From contig JACQYW010000006.1 of the NCBI GenBank assembly GCA_016208015.1, positions 55,280 through 119,279 on the forward strand: 64,000 nucleotides of DNA, read 5' to 3'. Numbering within the stretch: the stretch's first letter is position 1; every line of letters starts with the position of its first letter. The position numbers and the translations under genes were made by a program. The DNA is from Nitrosomonadales bacterium (GTDB lineage Bacteria > Pseudomonadota > Gammaproteobacteria > Burkholderiales > Gallionellaceae). The notes under the pieces are model-generated. The model saw only the letters and a program-made list of their open reading frames with translations. It was not told where the DNA came from and did no database searches. This document shows, piece by piece, positions 1 through 11,334 of the stretch.

Positions 1-102
1 GATATGCGAATCAACAAGCGGTACGGAAATATCTATTGGGACGAGCCGGACGGTCACCGCTGGGAAATATTGACCGTCAGCTATGCGCGGCAGGTCAAGT
101 GA
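1..102 (+). CDS. VOC/glyoxalase-family protein, C-terminal fragment
   Basis: Only the last 33 codons lie in the window, in frame 1, ending in TGA. The motif YWDEPDGHRWEILTVSYAR is typical of the C-terminal metal-binding strand of vicinal-oxygen-chelate proteins (glyoxalase / bleomycin-resistance-like), in which the Glu of the HxWEI motif is a metal ligand. The substrate cannot be told from this piece. The next gene starts 25 nt downstream, so the two may be cotranscribed. Confidence 0.6.
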   Translation, partial: DMRINKRYGNIYWDEPDGHRWEILTVSYARQVK

Positions 103-127
103 TCCCTTTTACGATAAGGAGGCAATC

Positions 128-568
128 ATGAGCTCAATACATTATTCGATCACCATCAAGGCTCCGAAGGAAAAGGTGTGGAACACCATGCTGCAACAGG
201 AAACCTACCGCATCTGGACCGCCGATTTCGGCGAGGGTTGTTACTATGAAGGTTCTTGGGAACAGGGACAGAAGATCCGCTTCCTCGGCGCCGACGGTTC
301 CGGCGGCATGACGTCTGTCATTGCCGAAAACCAGCCTTATCGCTACCTCTCCATCAAGCATCTGGGCATCATCAAAAACAGGATAGACGACACGGAAAGC
401 CCGGAAGCAAAAACGTGGGCGTCCGCATACGAGAATTACACCTTTGCCGAGCGCGATGGCAGCACCGAGCTCAAGGTTGAAATGTCCGGCATCCCTGCGG
501 AGTTCGAGCAGTATATGACCGACGCCTGGCCCAAAGCCTTGGAAAAATTAAAGACGCTATGCGAATAG
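128..568 (+). CDS. SRPBCC (AHSA1-like) domain protein
   Basis: A 146-residue protein with the START/SRPBCC fold pattern of the AHSA1 group: N-terminal IHYSITIKAPKEKVWNTM strand-helix, then a central W-rich beta sheet and a C-terminal helix ending in the WPKALEKLK motif. These proteins form a hydrophobic ligand cavity; the ligand here is unknown. The ATG at 128 is chosen because a perfect AAGGAGG lies at 116-122; an upstream in-frame ATG at 83 would overlap the preceding gene and has no such site. It is probably cytoplasmic, since no signal peptide is seen. Confidence 0.75.
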   Translation: MSSIHYSITIKAPKEKVWNTMLQQETYRIWTADFGEGCYYEGSWEQGQKIRFLGADGSGGMTSVIAENQPYRYLSIKHLGIIKNRIDDTESPEAKTWASAYENYTFAERDGSTELKVEMSGIPAEFEQYMTDAWPKALEKLKTLCE

Positions 569-833
569 CCCCTCGATTCATCCCAAATAATCCATTAGAA
601 CGAATACAAGAAGTGATCTTCCCGCCCTGGGGTCCCCGCCGCTGTCTTGTCGAATTGAGTCTGCTGTTCTGCGTGTCATTCTTTAATCCCGCGCGCCGAC
701 AAGCAGCCCGAATGCTGAGCGAATGGGGATAATCGCCCGCCTTTAAGCGGCAGTTAAGGTTTGCCGGACAAACTGCGCTGCAAAGCCGAATTACAATACG
801 TTCGACGTTATGCGGATATCAAAGGAGTTGTAA

Positions 834-1250
834 ATGAAGCGGTTGTTGGTCTTGTTGCTGGTGTTGGTGATGAATCAGGCTTATGCAGAGAACGGCAAAC
901 CCGCTTCTGCCGGATATGAAAAATGGAAGAAGGAGTGCGGCAGTTGCCATGTCGCCTATCCTCCGCACATGCTGAGCGGCGAGAACTGGCAGCAGTTGAT
1001 GAAGCATCTGGACAAGCATTTCGACAGCAACGCGGTGCTTGATACCAGGGACAACAGCCTGATCCTCGATTTCCTGAAACGCTATGCAGGCAGCGGCGAG
1101 CGATACAGCTCGGCCAGCCTGCGCATCAGCGACACTCCCTGGTTCGTGCGCGAACACCGCGTGATATCCGAGAACGAATGGAAGCTTTCGCAGGTGAAGA
1201 CGCGTTCGAACTGTTCCGCCTGTCACGGCAAGGTCGTACTCGGGGATTGA
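834..1250 (+). CDS. Diheme cytochrome c (DHC-like), orphan copy
   Basis: A 138-residue secreted protein with a signal peptide (residues 1-18, cleaved after AYA) and two c-type heme motifs, CGSCH (35-39) and CSACH (127-131). The block around the first heme (W-x-x-ECGSCH-x-AY-x-P followed by a W-x-x-L segment) matches the diheme cytochrome at 18341, so it is a shorter paralogue of that DHC family. DHC proteins shuttle electrons in the periplasm, usually next to a b-type cytochrome; none is adjacent here. The start has the site AAAGGAG at 822-828. The 265 nt upstream (569-833) show no gene. Confidence 0.8.
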   Translation: MKRLLVLLLVLVMNQAYAENGKPASAGYEKWKKECGSCHVAYPPHMLSGENWQQLMKHLDKHFDSNAVLDTRDNSLILDFLKRYAGSGERYSSASLRISDTPWFVREHRVISENEWKLSQVKTRSNCSACHGKVVLGD

Positions 1251-1294
1251 TGGGTTTCGCCTTGCTCAACCTATCCTGCTCGGGCTATGCCGGA

Positions 1295-4126
<2,832 letters not shown>

Positions 4127-4166
4127 GGCGAATGGCTCCGGGGTGCGAAACGAAGAAGAGCGGTGA

Positions 4167-5207
4167 TTATAGCGCGAGCGGCGCGGCCGAGCGCAGCGAG
4201 TCATCGTCCAGGCCGGTCAGGCGCAGGACTTTGGCATCTTTCAGGAGGGGGAAATTGTTGCCGGTAGAGCGCTGATAGGCGGGGTCGTAATGCTGGACCA
4301 GCAACTTTTCCACCAGTTCGGTCCAATTGCCCTGTTCGGCCAGTTGTTGCCAGTGGTCAAGCACCTGGCGGCCATGCAGCGGCAGCAGCGGGGTGAGACG
4401 CTTGACGAGCAGCGCGGGGTCGCTCAGGAAATGTGCGTAGTCTTCCTTGAGCAACTGCACGCGGGCCGCTACCGGTGCTTCGATGAGCAGGCAGTCAGAG
4501 CCGCGCATCCGGCTCAGCAGTGTTTCCGGCGTATTGAGCAGGCCGATCTTCTTGCTTTCCGCCTCCACGAACACCGGACGCTTTGTATCGCAACGGCGCA
4601 GCACATCCCAGATGCGGCTCTCGAACATCTTCTGCGCGGGCTGCGGTTCGTCCGGCAGATTGCCGAGCAGCGAACCGCGATGCTGTGCCAGCGCTTCCAG
4701 GTCGAGCACCTGTTCGCCCTGCTCCTGCAGCACGCGCAGGAAGCGGCTCTTGCCGGAGCCGGTGGGGCCGCACACCACGCGGAATTGCAACGTCCCGGGC
4801 AGGGTGTCGAGGTCGGCCAGCACTTGGCGGCGGTAGTTCTTGTAGCCGCCTTCCAGCCGGTTGGTCGACCAGCCCACTTGGGCGAGTATGTGTGCCATCG
4901 CGCCGCTGCGCTGGCCACCGCGCCAGCAATAGACCAGCGGCTTCCATTGCTTCGGCTTGTCCTTGAACAGGTTTTCCAGATGATCGGCGATGTTGCGCGC
5001 GATGAGTGCCGCGCCGCGTTTCTTGGCCACGAAAGGGGAGACTTGCACGTATAGCATACCGACCTCGGCACGCTGTTCGTCGTCCAGCACGGGCGCGCTG
5101 ATCGCGCCGGGGATATGGTCTTCCGCGTATTCCGCAGGCGAGCGCACGTCGATGATTTCGTCGAAATCGGACAGTTGTGATACGGTGGCGACCCTCGGAT
5201 TTTGCAT
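4167..5207 (-). CDS. mnmH: tRNA 2-selenouridine synthase (MnmH/SelU)
   Basis: A 346-residue enzyme that replaces sulfur by selenium at U34 of certain tRNAs via a geranylated intermediate, using selenophosphate. It has an N-terminal rhodanese domain with active-site Cys94 in CWRGGQRSG and a C-terminal P-loop domain with GPTGSGKS (147-154). It is back to back with selD, which makes its selenium donor; the two ATGs are only 13 nt apart, so each promoter must lie in the other gene. I chose the ATG at 5207; a TTG at 5237 would overlap selD. No good Shine-Dalgarno is seen for it. Confidence 0.93.
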   Translation of the reverse strand: MQNPRVATVSQLSDFDEIIDVRSPAEYAEDHIPGAISAPVLDDEQRAEVGMLYVQVSPFVAKKRGAALIARNIADHLENLFKDKPKQWKPLVYCWRGGQRSGAMAHILAQVGWSTNRLEGGYKNYRRQVLADLDTLPGTLQFRVVCGPTGSGKSRFLRVLQEQGEQVLDLEALAQHRGSLLGNLPDEPQPAQKMFESRIWDVLRRCDTKRPVFVEAESKKIGLLNTPETLLSRMRGSDCLLIEAPVAARVQLLKEDYAHFLSDPALLVKRLTPLLPLHGRQVLDHWQQLAEQGNWTELVEKLLVQHYDPAYQRSTGNNFPLLKDAKVLRLTGLDDDSLRSAAPLAL

Positions 5208-5220
5208 GGATTGTTTTTGT

Positions 5221-6264
5221 ATGAACGACGCTATCAAATTGACTCAGTATTCCCACGGCGGCGGCTGCGGCTGCAAGATCGCGCCGGCCGTGCTGCACGA
5301 AATGTTGGCTGCACTGCCACGCCCGCCATCTTACCCGAACCTGCTGGTCGGTACCGAAAGCAGCGACGACGCGGCGGTGTACAAACTCAACGAGTCGCAG
5401 GCCATTGTCGTCACCACCGACTTCTTCATGCCCATCGTGGATGATGCGCGCGACTTCGGCCGTATCGCCGCGACCAATGCGCTCTCCGACGTGTATGCCA
5501 TGGGCGGCACGCCCATCCTGGCGCTGGCAGTGGTGGGCATGCCCATCAACAAGCTGCCGCTGGATACCATCCGCGAGATATTGGCGGGCGGCGAATCAGT
5601 ATGCCTGGCGGCGGGCATACCGGTGGCAGGCGGACATTCCATCGACGCACCGGAGCCGATCTACGGTCTGGTCGGCGTCGGCGTGGTGCATCCCGATCAT
5701 CTCAAACGCAATGACAGCGCGCAGGCCGGTGATGTGCTCATCCTCGGCAAGCCGCTGGGTGTGGGCGTGCTGAGCGCGGCGCTGAAGAAAGGCGAGTTGA
5801 GCGCGGAAGGCTATCGCCAGATGGTGGATACCACCACGCAACTCAACCGTGTCGGTGCGGCATTGGGCGGGATGACCGCCGTGCATGCGATGACCGATGT
5901 GACCGGCTTTGCGCTGCTCGGGCATCTGCTGGAGATATGCCGCGGCTCGAAGCTGGGGGCGGAAGTGGATTTCAAGGCATTACCGGTCTTGTCCGTGGCG
6001 TTGCAGTTGGCGGAGCAGGGTTACAGCACGGGTGCGGCGGACCGCAACTGGTCCAGTTACGGCGCGGAAGTCGATCTGCCGCAAGGTTTTCCGGAATGGC
6101 AGCGCAAGCTGCTGTGCGATCCGCAGACCAGCGGCGGGCTGCTGGTGGCCTGTGCAGCGAACGAGGCGGACAAGGTGCTGGCGACTTTCCACGAACAGGG
6201 CTTTGCCGCGGCCAGCGTGATCGGGAAAGTGACTGCCGGAACAGCGCGGGTCAGGGTCGCCTGA
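5221..6264 (+). CDS. selD: Selenide, water dikinase (selenophosphate synthetase)
   Basis: A 347-residue enzyme, the same length as E. coli SelD, making selenophosphate from selenide and ATP. The active-site segment HGGGCGCK carries Cys16 (the position that is Sec in some orthologues), Cys18 and Lys19; no in-frame TGA is present, so it is the Cys form. The AIRS/PurM-type ATP-binding fold follows, with TDFFMPIVDD and GGHSIDAPEP motifs. With mnmH next door and no selA, selB or selC in the window, its local role is tRNA selenouridine. The start has only a weak GGATTG upstream, so translation initiation may be inefficient or leaderless. Confidence 0.95.
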   Translation: MNDAIKLTQYSHGGGCGCKIAPAVLHEMLAALPRPPSYPNLLVGTESSDDAAVYKLNESQAIVVTTDFFMPIVDDARDFGRIAATNALSDVYAMGGTPILALAVVGMPINKLPLDTIREILAGGESVCLAAGIPVAGGHSIDAPEPIYGLVGVGVVHPDHLKRNDSAQAGDVLILGKPLGVGVLSAALKKGELSAEGYRQMVDTTTQLNRVGAALGGMTAVHAMTDVTGFALLGHLLEICRGSKLGAEVDFKALPVLSVALQLAEQGYSTGAADRNWSSYGAEVDLPQGFPEWQRKLLCDPQTSGGLLVACAANEADKVLATFHEQGFAAASVIGKVTAGTARVRVA

Positions 6265-6274
6265 CCCGGACGGC

Positions 6275-7201
6275 CTATTCCAGTGAAAGCGGTCCGGAGT
6301 CGTCCGGTTTCTTGATGTCGATATGCCGGTTCAGCATGTCGACGATGTCCAGATGACCGGACTTGATGGCGAGATCGATGGGTGTGCTGCCGTCCTGATA
6401 TTTTGCAAACCGGTTGGCGCCCTTGCTTAGCAGCAACTTGACGACCTCGATATGTCCGTTGTTGGCAGCCTTGTGCAATGACGTCCAACCGTCAGAAGTC
6501 GCCGAATTCACGTCGGCCCCCCGGAAGAGCAGATAGGCGCAGGCGAGTAGATGTCCGCGCGTCGCGGCTTGCATCAACGCCGTCCAGCCGAACTGGCTGG
6601 GGATGTCCGGCTCTGCGCCTATTTCAATCAGGAACTTCAACACCTCGGTATGGCCGTTGTAGGCCGCCCAGTGCATCGGCGTGTAACCGTTCTTGTCACG
6701 CGTGGAGAGACGCGCGCCGCATTTGAGCAGTAGCTGTGTGAATTCAAGATTGCCGTTGAATGCCGCGACCATCAACGGTGTCCAGTTGCGGTCGTCGCGC
6801 ACTTCCAGATCGACACCGCAGGACAGAAAGAGCTGCACCGCATTCTGGTGGTTGTCCTCGACCGATTTCAGCAAGCCCTTGGAGGTGAAGTCATAGCCAT
6901 AGCGCTCAAGCTCATGGCGTTTGTATTCGGGGATGTCCTCCCACGCTTGGACTACCTTGCCGGCATTGTGCAGTTCATGGAGAAAATTACTGAGGCGGAT
7001 GATCTCCATCGCCGCCTCGGGAGGGAAGCCGTCGCGGTCGCCGCCGCGCTTGTCAACCATAAGATCTTGCAGATAGCCGTCGATATACGGCGTCTGCCAC
7101 AGCTCGAGCAGCTTGCTGAACACGCGCGGGAAGCGCGTCTCCAACAAGGTCGGGTAGAGGTCCTTGTCGCCGTTGAGCAGATTGAGCAGTCTCGGATTCA
7201 T
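6275..7201 (-). CDS. Ankyrin-repeat protein
   Basis: A 308-residue, apparently cytoplasmic protein. Residues 1-100 form a charged, non-repeat helical region, and about residues 105-300 hold five clear ankyrin repeats (units such as NGYTPMHWAAYNGHTEVLKF and DGWTSLHKAANNGHIEVVKL) plus a degenerate first one. Ankyrin arrays mediate protein-protein contacts, so no enzymatic role is expected. Its ATG shares one base with the stop of the HD-GYP gene upstream (TGATG at 7203-7199), so the two are translationally coupled and probably act together. It converges on selD with only 10 nt between the stops. Confidence 0.85.
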   Translation of the reverse strand: MNPRLLNLLNGDKDLYPTLLETRFPRVFSKLLELWQTPYIDGYLQDLMVDKRGGDRDGFPPEAAMEIIRLSNFLHELHNAGKVVQAWEDIPEYKRHELERYGYDFTSKGLLKSVEDNHQNAVQLFLSCGVDLEVRDDRNWTPLMVAAFNGNLEFTQLLLKCGARLSTRDKNGYTPMHWAAYNGHTEVLKFLIEIGAEPDIPSQFGWTALMQAATRGHLLACAYLLFRGADVNSATSDGWTSLHKAANNGHIEVVKLLLSKGANRFAKYQDGSTPIDLAIKSGHLDIVDMLNRHIDIKKPDDSGPLSLE

Positions 7202-8556
7202 CAGTCTTGATACTTTCCGGCGATCAGCCGGAACTCCTCCTGGATAGTCTGGAACGCATCCGTCACGTCCGGATCGAAATGTGCACCACTTCCCTGCAAT
7301 ATGTATGCCACTGCATCTTGATGCGGGTACGGCTGTTTGTAGATGCGTTTACTGATCAGCGCGTCATACACATCGGCCACCGCCATCAGTCGTGCCGAGA
7401 TGGGGATGGCGTCGCCTTTGAGTCCCTGCGGATAACCGCTGCCGTCCCATTTTTCGTGATGGCCGTTGGCGATCTCGCGGGCGATGTGCAAAAAGCGGTT
7501 CGGCGTCGGCAGACCGCTTTCTGCGGCAGCGATGGCGTTGCCGCCGAGCAGCGGATGCATCTTCATGATCTCGAACTCTTCCGTCGTCAGCTTGCCCTTC
7601 TTGAGCAGGATGGCATCGGGGATGCCGACCTTGCCGATATCGTGCAGCGGAGCGAGCTTGTAGAGCGATTCGATGTTGTCCTCGGTGAGGAAATCGCTGA
7701 AACGGGGGTGATTGCGCAACTCTATGGCCAGCGCGCGGATGTAGTTCTGCGTGCGCTTCAGGTGGTTGCCGGTCTCGTTGTCGCGCGTCTCGGCCAGCGA
7801 CGCCATCGCCATGATGGTCACATCGCGTATCTGCGAGACCTCATCGGTCTTGTGCAGTAGCTGGGCAGTGCGCACTTCCACTTTCTGTTCCAGGGCATCG
7901 TTCATCGCGGCGAGCTGGTGGGCCATCGATTCGTTCTCGAAACGTTGCCGCAACGAAAGCAGGATGAACTTGCTCAGAAAATTACCCGAACTCAGCATCA
8001 CCAGCAGGTACAGCAGCAGCATGAACCCCAACGCGTAGTGGGTCTCGTCCTGTTCCACCATGACGCGGAAGATCAGCGGCAGCATCAGGCCGATGGCGTA
8101 GGCGTAGAAAGCAGGCGGGTGCATCGAGTTCATCGTGGTTGCGCCTGCGGTAAGTCCCATCAGTACGCACACCAGCAGAACCTGGGTAAGCAGTTCTTCC
8201 GGGAAGAAGAACAGGGTGCCGACCCCCCACATCATGCCGAAGACCAGGGCGAAATTGAACAAGTCCTGACTCCAGCGCTGGCACTCCTCGATGGTATCCA
8301 GATTCTCCCGGCTCTGTACCCAAAGCACCAGTTCGGACAGGTGCAGCAGATAGGCGACAGCCAGCCAGATCAGAAGTCGTTGCTGGGATGAGATATCCCA
8401 CATCAGCCACACGAACAAAGGCTCGATCAGCATCTGCGCCACCATCATCAGGGGCAGCAACCTCAGGCGCGCGCGCAACTGCTCGGCACGAACGGAGAGA
8501 TTGTCCTCGTCAATATGGAATCTGAGATCGTCGAAGAATGTGCTTAGTGCCGTCAT
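7201..8556 (-). CDS. Membrane-anchored HD-GYP domain protein (putative c-di-GMP phosphodiesterase)
   Basis: A 451-residue protein. The N-terminal half has about six hydrophobic segments (residues ~30-200) forming a membrane sensor module, followed by a short coiled coil and an HD-GYP domain. The catalytic markers HDIGKVGIPD and HHEKWDGSGYP are intact, so it probably hydrolyses cyclic di-GMP at the inner membrane. The ATG at 8556 (MTALSTFFDDL) is chosen over an upstream in-frame start at 8619 that would nearly touch the helicase gene and encodes an unlikely N-terminus. It is coupled to the ankyrin gene downstream. Confidence 0.88.
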   Translation of the reverse strand: MTALSTFFDDLRFHIDEDNLSVRAEQLRARLRLLPLMMVAQMLIEPLFVWLMWDISSQQRLLIWLAVAYLLHLSELVLWVQSRENLDTIEECQRWSQDLFNFALVFGMMWGVGTLFFFPEELLTQVLLVCVLMGLTAGATTMNSMHPPAFYAYAIGLMLPLIFRVMVEQDETHYALGFMLLLYLLVMLSSGNFLSKFILLSLRQRFENESMAHQLAAMNDALEQKVEVRTAQLLHKTDEVSQIRDVTIMAMASLAETRDNETGNHLKRTQNYIRALAIELRNHPRFSDFLTEDNIESLYKLAPLHDIGKVGIPDAILLKKGKLTTEEFEIMKMHPLLGGNAIAAAESGLPTPNRFLHIAREIANGHHEKWDGSGYPQGLKGDAIPISARLMAVADVYDALISKRIYKQPYPHQDAVAYILQGSGAHFDPDVTDAFQTIQEEFRLIAGKYQD

Positions 8557-8622
8557 TGTTTTTGTTTGATACGGTTTCTCTGATACTGGCAGTGGACAAT
8601 AAACAGCGCCGTCAGTCAATCA

Positions 8623-10569
8623 TCACGGCTGCAGAGACTTGTCGTCCGATTCCGAAAAGAAGCTCACTGCTTCGCTTTCATCGCGCGTGCGTTTGAACGG
8701 CGGCAGACTCTGCCAGATGCGCTTGCCATAGTGTTTAGAGATCAGGCGCGGGTCGCAGATCATCAGCACGCCTCTGTCCTTCTCGTCGCGTATCAGCCGT
8801 CCCGCACCTTGTTTCAAATTGATGATGGCGCGCGGCAACTGGAACTCCATGAAGGCGTTGCGTCCCTGTTTGTTGAGTTCGGCGATGCGTGCCGCCAGCA
8901 CCGGATCGTCCGGTGGCGCGAACGGCAGTTTGTCGATGATGACCAGCGACAACGCCTCGCCGCGCACATCCACCCCTTCCCAGAACGACTGGCTGCCCAG
9001 CAGTACCGCGTTGCCGTGGTCGCGGAAGCGCGACAGCAGCTCGTTGCGCGAACCTTCGCCCTGGATCATCAGCGGATACAGCAAACCCTTGCGGTCGAAC
9101 TCGGCCTGCAATATCTCGTAGGCGTGCTGCATCGCGCGCAAACTGGTGAACAGCAGAAAGGCGCGGCCCTTGCTCGCCTCGATCAGCGGCAAAGCGGCCT
9201 GTACCACCGCATCGGTATAACCCTCGGTGTTCGGCTCCGGCAGGTTGTTCGGCACATACAGCAATGCCTGTTCCGGGTAGTTGAACGGACTGTCCCAGCA
9301 CGCCGTGCGCGCCTCGGTCAGCCCCATCTCGTGCTGGTAGTGCGAGAAGTTCTGCTTCACCGCCAGTGTGGCGGAGGTGAAGATCCAGGCGCGCGGATGG
9401 CCGCTGATCTGCTTTTTGAAAATCTCCGCGATGGAGAGCGGGGTGGTGTTGAGTTGCAGCGAGTGGTGGAATATCTCCAGCCAGCGCACAGTCTCCGGCA
9501 CATCGCCGTCCTGCCAGTGCTTGAGTTGTTGCGCCAGCGCTTGTGCGCGCTGCCAGCAATTCTCCAGGCCCTCGCTGCGTTCCGCCTGCTTCTCCAGCAA
9601 GCCGGTGAGTTTGGACAGTTTCTCCCCCAGCGTCTTCAACGCAGGAGCGAAGTCCTTGAAATTCTCCGTCGCCTCCGCCGCCATGCGGCCTTCCTTCTTG
9701 AACACCAGGCGGAAGTCGCGGGATGCCTTGTCCAACTCGTCGCAAGCAACCGGCAGGGCCGCGAAATCCTTGGCGTTACTCAACGCCTCGATGCGCGAGT
9801 CTTGCGACAGGTCAAACAACTGCGAAGTGGAAAGGCTCTCGCCGAAGAACAGGCTCGCCGTCTCGGGTAACTGATGCGCCTCGTCGAAGATCACCGTGTT
9901 GCAGGCGGGCAGCAGCTCGGCCACGCCCTCGTCGCGCAGCATCACATCGGCGAAGAACAGGTGATGGTTCACCACCACCACGTCCGCTTCCATCGCCTCC
10001 TTGCGCGCCTTCAGCACGAAGCATTCGGTATGTTGCGGGCATTCCTGCCCCAGGCAGTTGTCGCGCGTCGAGGTCACGTGCATCCAGATCGGCGCGTTCT
10101 CCGGCACATCTGCCAGCCCGCTCTTGTCGCCGCTCTGCGTCATCTTGGCGTAGTTCACGATCTTCGCCAGATGCTTCACATCCTCGCGCGTCTTGAACAG
10201 CCCGTTCGATTGCGCCAGAGACAAATGGTAGTGGCATACGTAATTCGAGCGCCCCTTGAGCAGCGCCACCGATACCGGCGCTTTCAAGGCATCGCGCACC
10301 ATGGGCAGGTCTTTTTGAAATAGCTGGTCTTGCAGGTTCTTGGTGCCCGTGGAAATCACCACCTTGCCGCCGGCCAGCAGGGCCGGCACCAGATAGGCAA
10401 AGGTCTTGCCCGTGCCCGTGCCGGCCTCGGCCACGAGGATGGCGTTGTCGCGTATCGCCTCCGCCACGGCCAGCGCCATGTCGCGCTGCTGCGCGCGCGG
10501 ACGGAACGACGCCACTTCGGTGGCTAAAGGGCTTTGTTCGGAAAAGAAACGTTCTACTTCGATGGTCAC
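8623..10569 (-). CDS. YoaA/DinG-family ATP-dependent DNA helicase (iron-sulfur)
   Basis: A 648-residue superfamily-2 XPD-like helicase. Visible motifs are Walker A AGTGTGKT (49-56), a DEAH box (FDEAHQLP), motif VI near GAGRLIRDEKDRG, and four cysteines (112, 172, 177, 183) placed to hold a 4Fe-4S cluster. Such enzymes unwind damaged or R-loop-containing DNA 5' to 3' in the cytoplasm. Length and cluster spacing fit YoaA better than the longer DinG. The start codon is GTG at 10569; no better ATG is seen. It is 66 nt upstream of the HD-GYP start. Confidence 0.9.
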   Translation of the reverse strand: MTIEVERFFSEQSPLATEVASFRPRAQQRDMALAVAEAIRDNAILVAEAGTGTGKTFAYLVPALLAGGKVVISTGTKNLQDQLFQKDLPMVRDALKAPVSVALLKGRSNYVCHYHLSLAQSNGLFKTREDVKHLAKIVNYAKMTQSGDKSGLADVPENAPIWMHVTSTRDNCLGQECPQHTECFVLKARKEAMEADVVVVNHHLFFADVMLRDEGVAELLPACNTVIFDEAHQLPETASLFFGESLSTSQLFDLSQDSRIEALSNAKDFAALPVACDELDKASRDFRLVFKKEGRMAAEATENFKDFAPALKTLGEKLSKLTGLLEKQAERSEGLENCWQRAQALAQQLKHWQDGDVPETVRWLEIFHHSLQLNTTPLSIAEIFKKQISGHPRAWIFTSATLAVKQNFSHYQHEMGLTEARTACWDSPFNYPEQALLYVPNNLPEPNTEGYTDAVVQAALPLIEASKGRAFLLFTSLRAMQHAYEILQAEFDRKGLLYPLMIQGEGSRNELLSRFRDHGNAVLLGSQSFWEGVDVRGEALSLVIIDKLPFAPPDDPVLAARIAELNKQGRNAFMEFQLPRAIINLKQGAGRLIRDEKDRGVLMICDPRLISKHYGKRIWQSLPPFKRTRDESEAVSFFSESDDKSLQP

Positions 10570-10724
10570 AGGAAACGTTCGGGTTTTGAGGGATCGGAGA
10601 ATCAGGAAAATAGTGAGAGTGCGATTTTACGCGAGATTACCTGTCTCGGGACTGTAATAGGGATAAGGCAGTCGCATGAGTCTGGACTGACCGTCAGTAT
10701 GAAAACCGGGGATGTTCTGTGGGC

Positions 10725-10751
10725 TAAAGATTCAGCCAATGCTGTCGATAC
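10725..10751 (+). promoter_or_regulatory. Sigma-28 (FliA) promoter candidate
   Basis: The sequence TAAAGATT (10725-10732), an 11-nt spacer and GTCGATAC (10744-10751) match the flagellar sigma-28 consensus TAAAGTTT-N11-GCCGATAA with only a few differences and exact spacing. It sits about 48 nt before the PAS-protein ATG at 10799, which is followed by a chemoreceptor gene, the kind of gene this sigma factor normally controls. Confidence 0.6.
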
Positions 10752-10798
10752 CCATATATGAATTGGGTGAAAAAATAATTAGCATTCAAGGAGGACGC

Positions 10799-11317
10799 AT
10801 GAAGCTAGCGATTGTGCCAACACAACAGGAGATCTCGCTCGATTCGAGTGATGTCATCATCTCCAAAACGGACTTGACCGGCCGGATCACCTACGTCAAC
10901 CGTACATTCATGCGGATAGCGAATTTCCCCGAAAGCGAGGTTTTGCACGAGCAGCACAACATCGTACGTCACCCGGATATGCCGCGCGGGGTGTTCAAAC
11001 TGCTTTGGGATACCTTGAGGGAGGGCAGGGAGTTCTTCGGTTATGTCAAGAACCTGACTGCGGATGGTCATTATTACTGGGTGTTTGCCAACATCACCCA
11101 GGACATGGATGCCAACGGCAAAGTGGTCGGTTATTTCTCTGTGAGAAGGAAGCCCAAGCCGGAGGCGGTTGCGACCATGCAAACCATCTACCAGGAGATG
11201 CTGGCGGTAGAGCGGAGAGAGGGCGCGGCGAAAGCGCCGTTGGCGTCGGCGGACTTGTTGTCCGGCAAGTTGAAGTCGTTGGGAACAACCTATGACAAGT
11301 TCGTCCTTTCCCTTTGA
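10799..11317 (+). CDS. PAS-domain protein, Aer-like sensor subunit
   Basis: A 172-residue soluble protein that is almost entirely one PAS domain. The segment [19 protein letters not shown] followed by [10 protein letters not shown] and [16 protein letters not shown] is the signature of the FAD-binding PAS of the aerotaxis receptor Aer, so it probably senses redox or oxygen. Unlike Aer it carries no HAMP or signalling domain; these are in the next gene, 17 nt downstream. The ATG at 10799 follows a strong AAGGAGG (10788-10794); longer in-frame starts are not supported. A sigma-28 promoter match lies upstream. Confidence 0.85.
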   Translation: MKLAIVPTQQEISLDSSDVIISKTDLTGRITYVNRTFMRIANFPESEVLHEQHNIVRHPDMPRGVFKLLWDTLREGREFFGYVKNLTADGHYYWVFANITQDMDANGKVVGYFSVRRKPKPEAVATMQTIYQEMLAVERREGAAKAPLASADLLSGKLKSLGTTYDKFVLSL

Positions 11318-11334
11318 TCGAGAAGGAGCAAATC

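Noticed and set aside
4127..4204. Longer N-terminus for aconitase
   Set aside because: It is Arg/Ser-rich and not found in the family; the ATG at 4126 gives the normal start.
5221..6264. SelD as a selenoprotein
   Set aside because: No in-frame TGA; the active position is Cys16.
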